A stretch of 64,000 nucleotides of DNA from assembly GCF_016756315.1 (NCBI RefSeq), contig NZ_AP024235.1, forward strand, positions 1,674,001-1,738,000, written 5' to 3'. The notes beneath the pieces were generated by a model. That model searched no databases. It had not been told where the DNA came from and worked only from the letters and a program-made list of their open reading frames with translations. Shown piece after piece: positions 1-8,258 of the stretch. The first letter of the stretch is position 1; each line of letters begins with the position of its first letter. A program made the position numbers and the translations under genes. The stretch is from Alteromonas sp. KC3 (lineage in GTDB: Bacteria; Pseudomonadota; Gammaproteobacteria; Enterobacterales; Alteromonadaceae).

Positions 1-678
1 ATCACCACCCATAATGAGGCCAAAGGGGAATAAGAACATATTAACCACAGAGTGTTCGAACCCCATGAAAAAGAACAGCATGATTGGCATCCACATTGCC
101 AACACTTTGCCACTTACGTGGGTTGAAATCATCGCGCCGACCACGCCAAGAGACACCATCCAATTACACAGCATGCCGCGGATGAAAATGGTGATCCAAC
201 CTGCGGCGCCGTGTTCTGCGTAACCGAGAGTTCTCGCTTCACCAATGCTCGCTACCTTTGTTGCAATAGCACCGCCATCAACGTTGTATCCCATAGTAAA
301 GATAAACGACATCATAAAGGCAACGGTAAGCGCACCACCAAAATTACCTAAAAATACTAATCCCCAGTTACGCAAGATCTGCTTTGGCGTAACGCCTGGT
401 CTGTTAGCCAGCCATGCTAAAGGTGTCAGCACAAAAACACCGGTTAACAGGTCAAAACCCATTAGGTATAGCATGCAAAAGCCAACAGGGAAGAGTACGG
501 CGCCTAGCAGGAAAACTCCAGTTTGCACTGCGATAGTGACTGCAAAGACCGCCGCCAACGCCAATATAGCACCTGCCATATAGGCACGAATTAATGTGTC
601 ACGAGTGGACATATATATTTTTGCTTCGCCGGCATCTACCATCTTGGTAGCAAATTCAGCAGGTAATAGATAAGCCAT
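1..678 (-). CDS. Formate/nitrite transporter family channel, C-terminus cut by window start
   Basis: An open frame runs from an ATG at 678 off the left edge, giving 226 visible residues; family members are about 260-285 residues, so roughly the last fifth is missing. The product is strongly hydrophobic with repeated Gly-rich membrane helices. It carries the FNT hallmark GFEHSVVNMF near residue 207, whose His matches the central pore histidine of FocA, and a GFDLLTG segment near residue 75 in the position of the family's LFTG loop. FNT proteins are pentameric inner-membrane channels for formate, nitrite or hydrosulfide; the substrate cannot be told from sequence alone. A ribosome site (AAAGGTGA) lies just upstream of the ATG. 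No enzyme partner gene is visible. The leader contains a strong hairpin followed by a T-run (723-799). Family call is confident, substrate unknown. Confidence 0.9.
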   Translation of the reverse strand, partial: MAYLLPAEFATKMVDAGEAKIYMSTRDTLIRAYMAGAILALAAVFAVTIAVQTGVFLLGAVLFPVGFCMLYLMGFDLLTGVFVLTPLAWLANRPGVTPKQILRNWGLVFLGNFGGALTVAFMMSFIFTMGYNVDGGAIATKVASIGEARTLGYAEHGAAGWITIFIRGMLCNWMVSLGVVGAMISTHVSGKVLAMWMPIMLFFFMGFEHSVVNMFLFPFGLIMGGD

Positions 679-1077
679 GGGTTCACCTTTTGTTTAAGTA
701 ATTAAATTAAGAGGCCAAAGGGTTTAAATGATCAAAAAAAGGCGTCCGCAATTCTCTTTCGCAAAAGAATTGGGGACGCCTTTGTCCAAATCATTTAAAT
801 TGTTATGGCACGTTCGATAGCATCTTAGAGCTCAAAAAGCACCGCGCTATCGCTGTGTAACTGTAAATCTAATCCGCTCGATAACGTTATCGCAAGAAGT
901 GTAAAGCGAGAAGAGTGCCAGTCTGAAATGACTTTTCGTATCGCTTTGAATAATCAGCAATATTTCTGTTTTCATGTTACTTCTGAATGCGCAGAGATGA
1001 GAAATAGTTTGGTTCAAATGCACCAAAATTGGATAGTACCGCACTATTTATGTGAGAACTTTATCTATGTGAAAACC
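679..1077. other. Intergenic region with a long palindrome
   Basis: This 399-base gap separates the end of the transglutaminase gene (minus strand) from the FNT gene (minus strand). Its main content is the palindrome at 723-799, described separately. A 65-codon open frame at 847-1044 on the minus strand has no recognisable domain and no convincing ribosome site, so it is not called. I see no other gene. Confidence 0.6.
723..799 (-). repeat. Long interrupted palindrome / terminator-like hairpin in the FNT leader
   Basis: The outer arms TTTAAATGAT and ATCATTTAAA are perfect complements. Inside them AAAGGCGTCC-GCAATTCT pairs with AGAATTG-GGGACGCCTTT with one mismatch, leaving a short loop around CTTTCGCAAA. 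On the minus strand the inner stem is followed at once by seven T, so it looks like an intrinsic terminator about 45 bases before the FNT start. Two readings are possible: a terminator/attenuator for transcription coming from the moxR operon, or a REP-like dispersed palindromic element that happens to sit here. The extra outer arms are unusual for a plain terminator and favour the second reading. Confidence 0.6.
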
Positions 1078-3114
1078 TTAGTTGAGTGAGCGCTTTAGTC
1101 GTTTGTATCCTTGCTTCATTTTAATACTGGTCGCTTTTTCATCGGCCTGCTCTTGATAGCACAGTTGGGTATACAACCTATGTAAGTCATTAATAATACT
1201 GTTTGCGGTTGTATTAAGCTGAGCGGCTACTTTTTGTGTGTAGTGGCTTGGACTATCGTTGCCTCGTTTGGTGTTGGTGTGCTTTTCAATTAATGCTAAT
1301 GACTTAACGTAATAGCGCTGGTATGGCGCAAGTGAGGGCACAAGGGTAACAGGGAAAAAATACACCAGTAAAATGACGCCAATTATGCCAATTAGGCTTA
1401 AAAATACTATGGTCATTTTCTTTGTACTGAGCTCCCCGAGCAGCCTTTCTAACATATCGCTTTGTGAATTGGCATCAAAGCCCAAAATCCATTTGCTCCA
1501 CGTGTAGTCTAACTGCCGCAACCACCCTTGGATCTGGGTAAATAATTCAGCCTGCCCCAAATTACCTAGCAGCCCTTTCTCACGCTGCTCACCAAAATCG
1601 AGTAAAGCTTGTTCTAACCCATAAGCTAAACGAGACGGTGCCACCATACTGGTAGGATCGAAGCGAACCCATTGTTCGCCCACCAAAGCTTCAACCCACG
1701 CATGGGCGTCATATTGGCGAACTTGGAGTACGTTGTCATTAAGTGCCTCGCCGCCGTGGTAACCTGTAACCATGCGTGCTGGAATGCCAGCTGCGCGGAG
1801 GGCGTAGGTCATTGCACCTGCATAGTGAGCGCAAAAACCCGATTTTTCGTCAAACAAAAAAGTGTCAATGGGGTCATCTGGCATAGCACTAGGTTCAAGG
1901 GTGTAACGAAACGATTGGTTGGCGAAGTGCTGCATAATGGCTTGCGCAACTTCTTGCGGCGTTTCAAACTTCGCTACAAGGTTTTTTGCCCATGCTTGAG
2001 TACGTGGGTTATTCGTCGTTTCAAGTACGAGGTTAAGGTTTCGCTCAAAGCCAGCGATGCTATTTATCACTGGTTGATCTGGCAAATAACGTAAATGAAA
2101 TACTTTTTTGCTCGCCACGGGGACAGTTGCTCTTAAGGTATGGTCAAACAGTTCGCGTACTTCAACTGCGTTAAGTGCATTGTTGGGCACTGATACTTCT
2201 AAACCAAAAAGCCACGTTTGGTGAGTAGGCTCAACAATCATTTCATACGAAATATTATTTTCGCCGTTTTGCGTCTGCATAAGGGTTAACGGCGAAGGTT
2301 TATTCATTAAATGGAGTTGTCTTTCCGCCAAGCGCCGTTTATTGCTGATAGACCAGGTTTTCCCATCAAAGTCTTCCATTACCATGGCGCGCCAGTAACG
2401 AGTAGCCATCAAAGGGACATCTGACGCCGATTCGAAGGTTGCTGTAAATGCAAGATCGGATGATTTTGCTAAAGAGGCGATATCACCAGGCGTTACTGAT
2501 TCAGACAGGCCTGTTTGTGATGACTTTGACGTAGGCATTTGCCACAAAGGAGGCAACTGAGGTAAAACCAAGAACAGTAAAAATGCAATTGGCAAGCCCT
2601 GCAAAACTAACGTTATGATAAATTTAGTGCTGTGTTTTACCGAAACATTTGGGCCGTGGTATAGGGCGGTTGCTAAAAGCAATAGTATTAGAATGCCCAA
2701 ATATCCTAACCACGCTAATATACTTAGCGCAGAAATAAAACCGCAGCCAATAAGAAATAAACATGTACAAATAAGTAGATGAAAGTCTCTTTTTTTCTCG
2801 ACCAACATAAGCTTGAGTGCACAAGCAATGACCAATAAATTGATCATGCTATCAAGTAGTCCTATTGATAGACCAAACCAGGCTAGCGCAAAAACAGCAA
2901 GAACCGCCAGCAAATTTACGGTTCGTACTTTGGGTAAGCTATGTGGCTGATTAAGTGCAACAATACGTACTATACAGGCGCATACACCCAGCACTAAAAC
3001 CCACAGCATCAACGCACTTTTTAGGGTGAAAAGTAGTACGCCATACGCTACACACAACAGTATCATGGGGTTATGAGTAGGTGAGAACGAAAAGGCGTTT
3101 AGCACTTTTTTCAT
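1078..3114 (-). CDS. TgpA-type transglutaminase-like membrane protein
   Basis: The 678-residue protein begins with about six hydrophobic segments (residues 15-195, DUF3488-like). A periplasmic transglutaminase core follows, in which the Cys (GFCAHYAG), His (YDAHAWVE) and Asp (RFDPTS) triad can be read around residues 430-490. A further membrane helix near residue 575 and a cytoplasmic tail (DUF4129-like) close the protein. This is the architecture of TgpA of Pseudomonas, an inner-membrane transglutaminase of unknown substrate that is essential there. The start overlaps the stop of the upstream DUF58 gene by 4 bases (ATGA), which indicates translational coupling in a moxR-DUF58-tgpA operon. 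All three catalytic residues are present, so activity is plausible. Confidence 0.92.
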   Translation of the reverse strand: MKKVLNAFSFSPTHNPMILLCVAYGVLLFTLKSALMLWVLVLGVCACIVRIVALNQPHSLPKVRTVNLLAVLAVFALAWFGLSIGLLDSMINLLVIACALKLMLVEKKRDFHLLICTCLFLIGCGFISALSILAWLGYLGILILLLLATALYHGPNVSVKHSTKFIITLVLQGLPIAFLLFLVLPQLPPLWQMPTSKSSQTGLSESVTPGDIASLAKSSDLAFTATFESASDVPLMATRYWRAMVMEDFDGKTWSISNKRRLAERQLHLMNKPSPLTLMQTQNGENNISYEMIVEPTHQTWLFGLEVSVPNNALNAVEVRELFDHTLRATVPVASKKVFHLRYLPDQPVINSIAGFERNLNLVLETTNNPRTQAWAKNLVAKFETPQEVAQAIMQHFANQSFRYTLEPSAMPDDPIDTFLFDEKSGFCAHYAGAMTYALRAAGIPARMVTGYHGGEALNDNVLQVRQYDAHAWVEALVGEQWVRFDPTSMVAPSRLAYGLEQALLDFGEQREKGLLGNLGQAELFTQIQGWLRQLDYTWSKWILGFDANSQSDMLERLLGELSTKKMTIVFLSLIGIIGVILLVYFFPVTLVPSLAPYQRYYVKSLALIEKHTNTKRGNDSPSHYTQKVAAQLNTTANSIINDLHRLYTQLCYQEQADEKATSIKMKQGYKRLKRSLN

Positions 3115-4250
3115 GATGCGGCCTTTTTAGCGTGTTTTACTTTTTGGGGTACTGTAGGCGCGGTGTCGGTTATCTTATTTACCGTTGTATCACTTTTAAA
3201 TGTCAGTTTGTTATCTACAACAGCAAGTGCTTCTAAACATTTTATAAGATGAGATTGACCTGCATCTGGTGCGATCTCTATGCCGCGATAAGATAGTCCA
3301 TAAACGGCTTGTTGTTTATGCAATGCCAGAACGTGCCACGTTAAAATGGAAACCGCTTCTTCCGTATTAAAACTTGGCGGTATCGTTATTACCTGAATCT
3401 GACTGTCCGATGTACTAAATTGCTTCACGACCCAATTGCCGTTCTTGGCAACTTGTTTCCACGCTACCCGATTAAGAGGTTGTCCTAGCTCGTAATCTGT
3501 CAACGCGTAGAAGTCATCAGCGCTTGTGTTTGAGCGAGTTGTAGCGTTGTATTCATTACTGTCGTTTAAGCCTAATAAGTTGACGCACCCCTCTATTGGT
3601 TTTGGGTAAACCATGCACCACTTGTTGAGGTCTATGTGCGTCCAACATTTATAGAGCCCCAAAGGAAAGTCACAGGCAATAGTCAAGCGTGGTAGCTTAT
3701 GTCTTCCTCTGCTGCGAATTGAAATAGGGACGCGCAAGGTACCAATGACCTGAGAAGGGTTTTCATATTCATTATCTAGCGCATATTCGATTAACTTCGT
3801 GTCAGAGGCGAATTGTTTTTGTTGCCCCTTTCTTACTGGGCTCAACCACGATAGCTTTACAACCCCACTGGCACGTTTGTTTTTATGCGTTGGATGAGTG
3901 ACTACGTGCAGCACAACTTCGCCTGTTTCATTACAATGAAATCCGTCAATACGCTTCGCTTTGAACGCAAGCCTTGCGAAGTTTTGGTGACTGAAGAAGA
4001 GTGTTAACAGCATGATGGCCAACATTAAATAACACAGGATTAACATGAGGTTATTTTGATAATTGGTGCCAAGTAAAAATAGGCAACATGCCATTATGAT
4101 AAATGACCAACCAAAACCAGTAGGTAGGACGAATATGGTGTCCAATGTCATATGCACAGTGTCATTGGCTGGTATCCGAGTGTCCAACCACCGCAACCAA
4201 CGTTCTCTATAACGCTGTGTTAACCAGTGTAAAATAGTGCTTTTTAACAC
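3111..4250 (-). CDS. DUF58 domain protein
   Basis: The 379-residue protein has two hydrophobic helices near residues 40-85 (the second following the typical GTNYQNNL segment). The cytoplasmic DUF58 domain follows, with the characteristic RGRH..PRLTIACDFPLGL and Y.L.D...RVAWK.VAKNG-like block around residues 180-280. DUF58 proteins accompany MoxR ATPases and are thought to act with them in assembling or maturing envelope or metallo-enzyme complexes; the molecular role is unknown. The start is a GTG at 4250 with only a weak GAGAA element upstream. It lies 41 bases after moxR and overlaps the transglutaminase gene by 4 bases, so the three form one transcript. No von Willebrand factor A gene, often found in such operons, is present here. 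Confidence 0.88.
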   Translation of the reverse strand: MLKSTILHWLTQRYRERWLRWLDTRIPANDTVHMTLDTIFVLPTGFGWSFIIMACCLFLLGTNYQNNLMLILCYLMLAIMLLTLFFSHQNFARLAFKAKRIDGFHCNETGEVVLHVVTHPTHKNKRASGVVKLSWLSPVRKGQQKQFASDTKLIEYALDNEYENPSQVIGTLRVPISIRSRGRHKLPRLTIACDFPLGLYKCWTHIDLNKWCMVYPKPIEGCVNLLGLNDSNEYNATTRSNTSADDFYALTDYELGQPLNRVAWKQVAKNGNWVVKQFSTSDSQIQVITIPPSFNTEEAVSILTWHVLALHKQQAVYGLSYRGIEIAPDAGQSHLIKCLEALAVVDNKLTFKSDTTVNKITDTAPTVPQKVKHAKKAAS

Positions 4251-4291
4251 AAGACGTTCTCTATCAATGAAATGGTATTGTTTGTCGGTCC

Positions 4292-5242
4292 TTAAGCTGC
4301 AAGGGGGTCAACGCTGTCTAGCAATTGTTGGCTCAACGCTTCACCCGTGGCATGTTGGTTTTGCATTGTACTGGCGCTTTGATGAGGATCTGAAGCTGTC
4401 AATCGATGTGCAGTGATGGCGATGAATACCGCTTGAACGTCTTCAGGTGTAACAAAATCTCTTGCGTTAATAAATGCCCAAGCGCGCGCACCCTGTAAAA
4501 GAGCGCGACTGGCTCGTGGCGAGAGAGGGTTGGGGTAAGTTCCACTGTTTCTACTCTCGCTGACCAAACTCAAAATATAGTGAATTACAGCTTCACTTGT
4601 GTGTACTTTACTAACAGCGTTTTGCATATCCAGCAAAGCATGCTCAGATATGATTTGTGGAAGCTGTGCATTCATGTCCTTTTGCAGCAGCATGGCCTTT
4701 TCAGCTTCCCACGCAGGATAGCCAAGCGAAATACGCATAAAAAAGCGGTCAAGCTGTGATTCAGGAAGTGGATAGGTACCAGACTGGTAGCTGGGGTTTT
4801 GTGTGGCAATGACAAAAAAGGGGGAGGGTAAAGCATGGGTTACCCCATCGATACTGACTTGTCGCTCTTCCATGGCCTCAAGTAGTGCACTTTGAGTTTT
4901 AGGGCTCGCTCTGTTTAATTCGTCAGCTAACACTACTTGACTAAATATAGGGCCATGACGAAAGCTGAATTGTTTATCGTTGTCGCTTTCGTGGCTATGG
5001 AAAATGTTGACGCCTAGCATGTCCGAAGGGAGTAGGTCAGAGGTAAATTGTATACGAGAATAGTGAAGGCCAAACACTTGTGAGAGTGCGTGAGACAAAG
5101 TCGTTTTACCCATGCCAGGTAAATCTTCAATTAATAAATGACCATTAGCAAGCAGGCATGCAACGGCAAGTTGCAATTGGTGCGGTTTGCCAATGATTTT
5201 TTCGCCAAGTGCACTTTGTATCTTTAAAATGTCAGGCCGCAT
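4292..5242 (-). CDS. MoxR-family AAA+ ATPase
   Basis: The 316-residue protein has a Walker A motif GMGKTTLS near residue 44, a Walker B LADELNRA near residue 110 followed by the MoxR-typical KTQSALLEAMEERQVSIDG stretch, a sensor 1 ATQNP near residue 147 and the sensor 2/lid region PSPRASRALLQGARAWA-like near residue 245. MoxR proteins are hexameric chaperone-like ATPases that work with membrane or VWA partners. Here it is the first gene of the operon with DUF58 and a TgpA-like transglutaminase, an arrangement common in gammaproteobacteria. The ribosome site is weak. Function as ATPase is confident, the client is unknown. Confidence 0.92.
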   Translation of the reverse strand: MRPDILKIQSALGEKIIGKPHQLQLAVACLLANGHLLIEDLPGMGKTTLSHALSQVFGLHYSRIQFTSDLLPSDMLGVNIFHSHESDNDKQFSFRHGPIFSQVVLADELNRASPKTQSALLEAMEERQVSIDGVTHALPSPFFVIATQNPSYQSGTYPLPESQLDRFFMRISLGYPAWEAEKAMLLQKDMNAQLPQIISEHALLDMQNAVSKVHTSEAVIHYILSLVSESRNSGTYPNPLSPRASRALLQGARAWAFINARDFVTPEDVQAVFIAITAHRLTASDPHQSASTMQNQHATGEALSQQLLDSVDPLAA

Positions 5243-5555
5243 AACTGTTCACTATGTTTTTGTTTCTCGGTTCGATTACTACACATACATATAGCGCATA
5301 ACGTGTCGAATGCGAGCTATCTCAAAAGGTTCATATCACTTGATACTAGCAAGTCGTGTAAATGGCTTTCTTTTTTGCATCTATACAAAGGTATGTCTGA
5401 CACTACCTTCGATTTTATGCGCTTTTGGTTGAAAGGGAGATCAGGCGTGCGCAATGCCATCATTTAGCATTAAAAAACACCAAAACAACAGAGATTAAGT
5501 GCTGCGTAGTCTATCGGTGTTGTCTATAATGGTGGCTCTTAAAAAGGAAGTAGTT
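5243..5555. other. Divergent intergenic region moxR/seqA
   Basis: This 313-base gap must hold the promoters of the leftward moxR operon and the rightward seqA-pgm pair. I could not assign -35/-10 boxes with confidence and see no RNA gene or hairpin of note. An in-frame upstream extension of seqA from 5499 exists but lacks a ribosome site and family similarity. Confidence 0.5.
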
Positions 5556-6362
5556 ATGAAAAGCATTGAGATAGATGACGATTTATATGCCTTCATCGCC
5601 AGCCAGACTAAGCATATTGGTGAAAGTGCATCACAAATTTTAAGACGCCTACTGTTACCTGAAGATGGTGCAGCGTCTAATGTAAATACGGCCGAGTCAG
5701 CAACAACAATTCAAACGAAAAGCACAGCTGCTGAAAAAGTAAGCGCGGCGCCAGAAAGTGGCCTAGCGCAAGAAAGTAACAAAGCCGTAGAGAGTGCTTC
5801 TTTAAATGAGACTGCTGCTAAACAGCCAATCGGGACTAACAGTAGCGCCGCCACCGAGGTAAAGGCAACTAAACCTGCGCTCAAGTCGAAAGCAAAAGCG
5901 ACGGCTAAGAAACCGATTGCAAAGAAACCATCAACGGCCCGTGCAACGGTTACTAACAAGAAACCGGTTATGGCAACAAATGATGTTCAGACAACAGAAC
6001 TGCATGACAAGCGCGACATCCTCGATACCGTCTCAAAAGATGCGTTGGGAACATTTACCAAGCGTGTTGACCAATTTCTGTTCGTTTTAAGTGCAGCGCA
6101 CAAGCTTAATGCAGACTCTTTCTCGAAAGTGGAGAGTATAAAAGGCAAAAACCGTACGTATTTTGCGACAACTAAAGCCGCGCTATTGGAAAATGGTAGC
6201 AGCACTAACCCGAAGGCTATTCCAGATAGCCCATACTGGGTTGTGACTAACAACAATACGGCAAAGAAAACGAATATGCTGGAACAGGTTTTGCGTAACT
6301 TAGGTTATCGACCTGATGTAGTAGAAACAGTAGTAGCGCGTTTTTCTTCTGAAGGTAAATAA
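5556..6362 (+). CDS. seqA: SeqA, negative modulator of replication initiation, with long linker
   Basis: SeqA binds clusters of hemimethylated GATC sites, sequesters the new origin and organises new DNA behind the fork. The N-terminal oligomerisation segment (MKSIEIDDDLYAFI..., residues 1-35) and the C-terminal GATC-binding domain (VDQFLFVLSA near 171, NRTYFATTKAALL near 203, SPYWVVTNNNTAKK near 227) are both clearly recognisable. The ATG at 5556 has AAGGAAG five bases upstream and gives 268 residues; E. coli SeqA has 181. The excess is a low-complexity Ala/Lys/Thr/Ser/Glu-rich linker, about residues 36-165, becoming Lys-Pro-Ala rich (KATAKKPIAKKPSTA) near its end. pgm follows 28 bases later, the same gene order as in E. 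coli. Confidence 0.95.
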   Translation: MKSIEIDDDLYAFIASQTKHIGESASQILRRLLLPEDGAASNVNTAESATTIQTKSTAAEKVSAAPESGLAQESNKAVESASLNETAAKQPIGTNSSAATEVKATKPALKSKAKATAKKPIAKKPSTARATVTNKKPVMATNDVQTTELHDKRDILDTVSKDALGTFTKRVDQFLFVLSAAHKLNADSFSKVESIKGKNRTYFATTKAALLENGSSTNPKAIPDSPYWVVTNNNTAKKTNMLEQVLRNLGYRPDVVETVVARFSSEGK

Positions 6363-6390
6363 ATCAGACTTCTAAAATAAGGATTTTTTC

Positions 6391-8040
6391 ATGGCATTAC
6401 ATCCGCAAGCGGGTCAGAGCGCGGCGAAAGAGCAACTGATTAATGTAGCGCAATTAGTCAGTCAGTATTACAGTTTTAAACCTGACATCAGTGATCCGGG
6501 ACAAGCCGTATCTTTTGGTACTTCGGGTCACAGAGGGACTGCGTCAAATTATACGTTTACTGATATGCACATTAGTGCGATTTGCCAAGCGCTTGTAGAG
6601 TATCGCCAACAGGAAGGGATTACAGGCCCGTTGTTTGTTGGAAAGGATACGCATGCCTTGTCTGAACCTGCCATGATAACTGCCATAGAAGTACTTTGTG
6701 CAAATGGTGTAGATGTTGTCATTCAGCGCAGTGACAATGAAAGCATGGGTTATACGCCAACGCCTGTTATTTCGCGTACTATTATTCGTCATAATCGAAA
6801 CAGCGACATTAAAGCAGATGGTGTTGTCATCACACCATCACATAACCCACCATCAGACGGCGGCTTTAAATACAATCCTCCGCATGGTGGTCCAGCTGAT
6901 AGCGATGTTACCAAGCAAATCCAAGACCGTGCGAATGCGCTAATTGCAGAAGGTAATGCAGCGGTCAAACGCGTAGACATTCGTCAAGCAACAGAACGAG
7001 GTTTAGTGCGTGAAGAAGACTTCATGGTGCCCTACATCGACGACTTAGCAAACGTTATCGATATGGATGCCATTGCAAAGGCGAACTTGACGTTAGGCAC
7101 AGATCCTCTTGGTGGTGCTGGGGTAGGCTACTGGTCAGTCATTGCAAAAAAATACGGCTTAAATATTACAGTAGTTAATGATGCAGTAGACCCTCAGTTT
7201 GGTTTTATGCGTCGCGACAAAGACGGTAAATTGCGCATGGATTGTTCATCGGCCTATGCGATGGCAGGCCTAATTGAGCTAAAGGACAATTTTGACTTAG
7301 CGTGGGGTAACGACCCAGACTTTGACCGTCACGGTATTGTGTGCAAAAGCGCAGGTTTGATGAACCCGAACCATTATCTTGCGGTAGCAATTAACTACTT
7401 ATATACGCATCGTCCACAGTGGCCTACGAACTTAAAGATAGGTAAAACGCTTGTATCGAGCAGTATGATAGACCGAGTAGCCAAAAGCTTAGATAAATCA
7501 CTTGCGGAAATGCCTGTAGGTTTTAAGTGGTTTGTTGAAGGGTTGTCAACCAGCACAATTGGCTTTGCTGGTGAAGAAAGTGCAGGTGGTATATTCCTTG
7601 AACGCGACGGTAGTACATGGGCTACCGATAAAGATGGTTTTATCTTGTGTTTATTGGCTGCTGAGATTCTTGCAGTAACGGGGAAAGATCCCGGTGAGCA
7701 TTATCAAGCGCTAACAGAACAGTTTGACGCGCCAGTATACAACCGTGTGGATGTTGCAGCTACGCTTGAACAAAAGCAAAAACTTTCAGCAATGGACGCG
7801 TCGGTAGTGACCAGTGATACGTTAGCGGGTGAATCTATTACGGCAGTTCAAACTCACGCGCCGGGCAATAATGCGGCTATCGGTGGAGTAAAAGTATCTA
7901 CTGACAATGGGTGGTTCGCGGCACGTCCTTCAGGTACCGAACAAATTTATAAAATCTACGCTGAGAGCTTTAAAGGTGAAAGTCACTTACAAGAGCTTAT
8001 TGGTGAAGCTGAATTGCTTGTAGGAAAAATTATCAAATAA
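6391..8040 (+). CDS. pgm: Phosphoglucomutase, alpha-D-glucose phosphate specific
   Basis: The enzyme interconverts glucose 1-phosphate and glucose 6-phosphate and so links glycogen and sugar nucleotides to glycolysis. The 549-residue protein (E. coli Pgm 546) has the phosphoserine loop [11 protein letters not shown] with Ser about 150, the Mg-binding loop DPDFDRHG near residue 308, the sugar-binding loop EESAGG near residue 395 and the phosphate loop [12 protein letters not shown] near residue 510. The start ATG has TAAGGA upstream. It is co-directional with seqA, 28 bases away, and is followed by a strong terminator and then by glycogen phosphorylase, whose product glucose 1-phosphate it consumes. 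Confidence 0.97.
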   Translation: MALHPQAGQSAAKEQLINVAQLVSQYYSFKPDISDPGQAVSFGTSGHRGTASNYTFTDMHISAICQALVEYRQQEGITGPLFVGKDTHALSEPAMITAIEVLCANGVDVVIQRSDNESMGYTPTPVISRTIIRHNRNSDIKADGVVITPSHNPPSDGGFKYNPPHGGPADSDVTKQIQDRANALIAEGNAAVKRVDIRQATERGLVREEDFMVPYIDDLANVIDMDAIAKANLTLGTDPLGGAGVGYWSVIAKKYGLNITVVNDAVDPQFGFMRRDKDGKLRMDCSSAYAMAGLIELKDNFDLAWGNDPDFDRHGIVCKSAGLMNPNHYLAVAINYLYTHRPQWPTNLKIGKTLVSSSMIDRVAKSLDKSLAEMPVGFKWFVEGLSTSTIGFAGEESAGGIFLERDGSTWATDKDGFILCLLAAEILAVTGKDPGEHYQALTEQFDAPVYNRVDVAATLEQKQKLSAMDASVVTSDTLAGESITAVQTHAPGNNAAIGGVKVSTDNGWFAARPSGTEQIYKIYAESFKGESHLQELIGEAELLVGKIIK

Positions 8041-8086
8041 GCACAAAAAATAATCTTCTTTAAAATTCATTTGTAAATATAATGTT

Positions 8087-8126
8087 AAAAACCGCATGAA
8101 TGCATACGAATTCATGCGGTTTTTTG
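8087..8126 (+). terminator. Intrinsic terminator after pgm
   Basis: AAAACCGCATGAAT pairs with ATTCATGCGGTTTT across a short loop and is followed by a run of T. The stem is about 10-14 base pairs and sits 47 bases after the pgm stop, ending the seqA-pgm transcript. Confidence 0.9.
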
Positions 8127-8258
8127 TTATTTTAACAAAATGTTTACAACATAATCGTTTAAGTACTGCTATATTGCTGTCATATTCTTAAGATATTCTG
8201 TAATTAAATTACGTTTTTCCGGTGGAAAGACTCCCATTAATTAAGAGTGAGACGCAAA

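Noticed and set aside
14..583. Plus-strand open frames at 14-223 and 245-583
   Set aside because: They lie antisense to the formate/nitrite channel frame, which has clear family motifs on the minus strand.
847..1044. 65-codon minus-strand open frame in the FNT/tgpA gap
   Set aside because: No family resemblance and no ribosome site; chance open frame.
1672..2094. 140-codon plus-strand open frame
   Set aside because: Antisense to the transglutaminase core; no domain or ribosome site.
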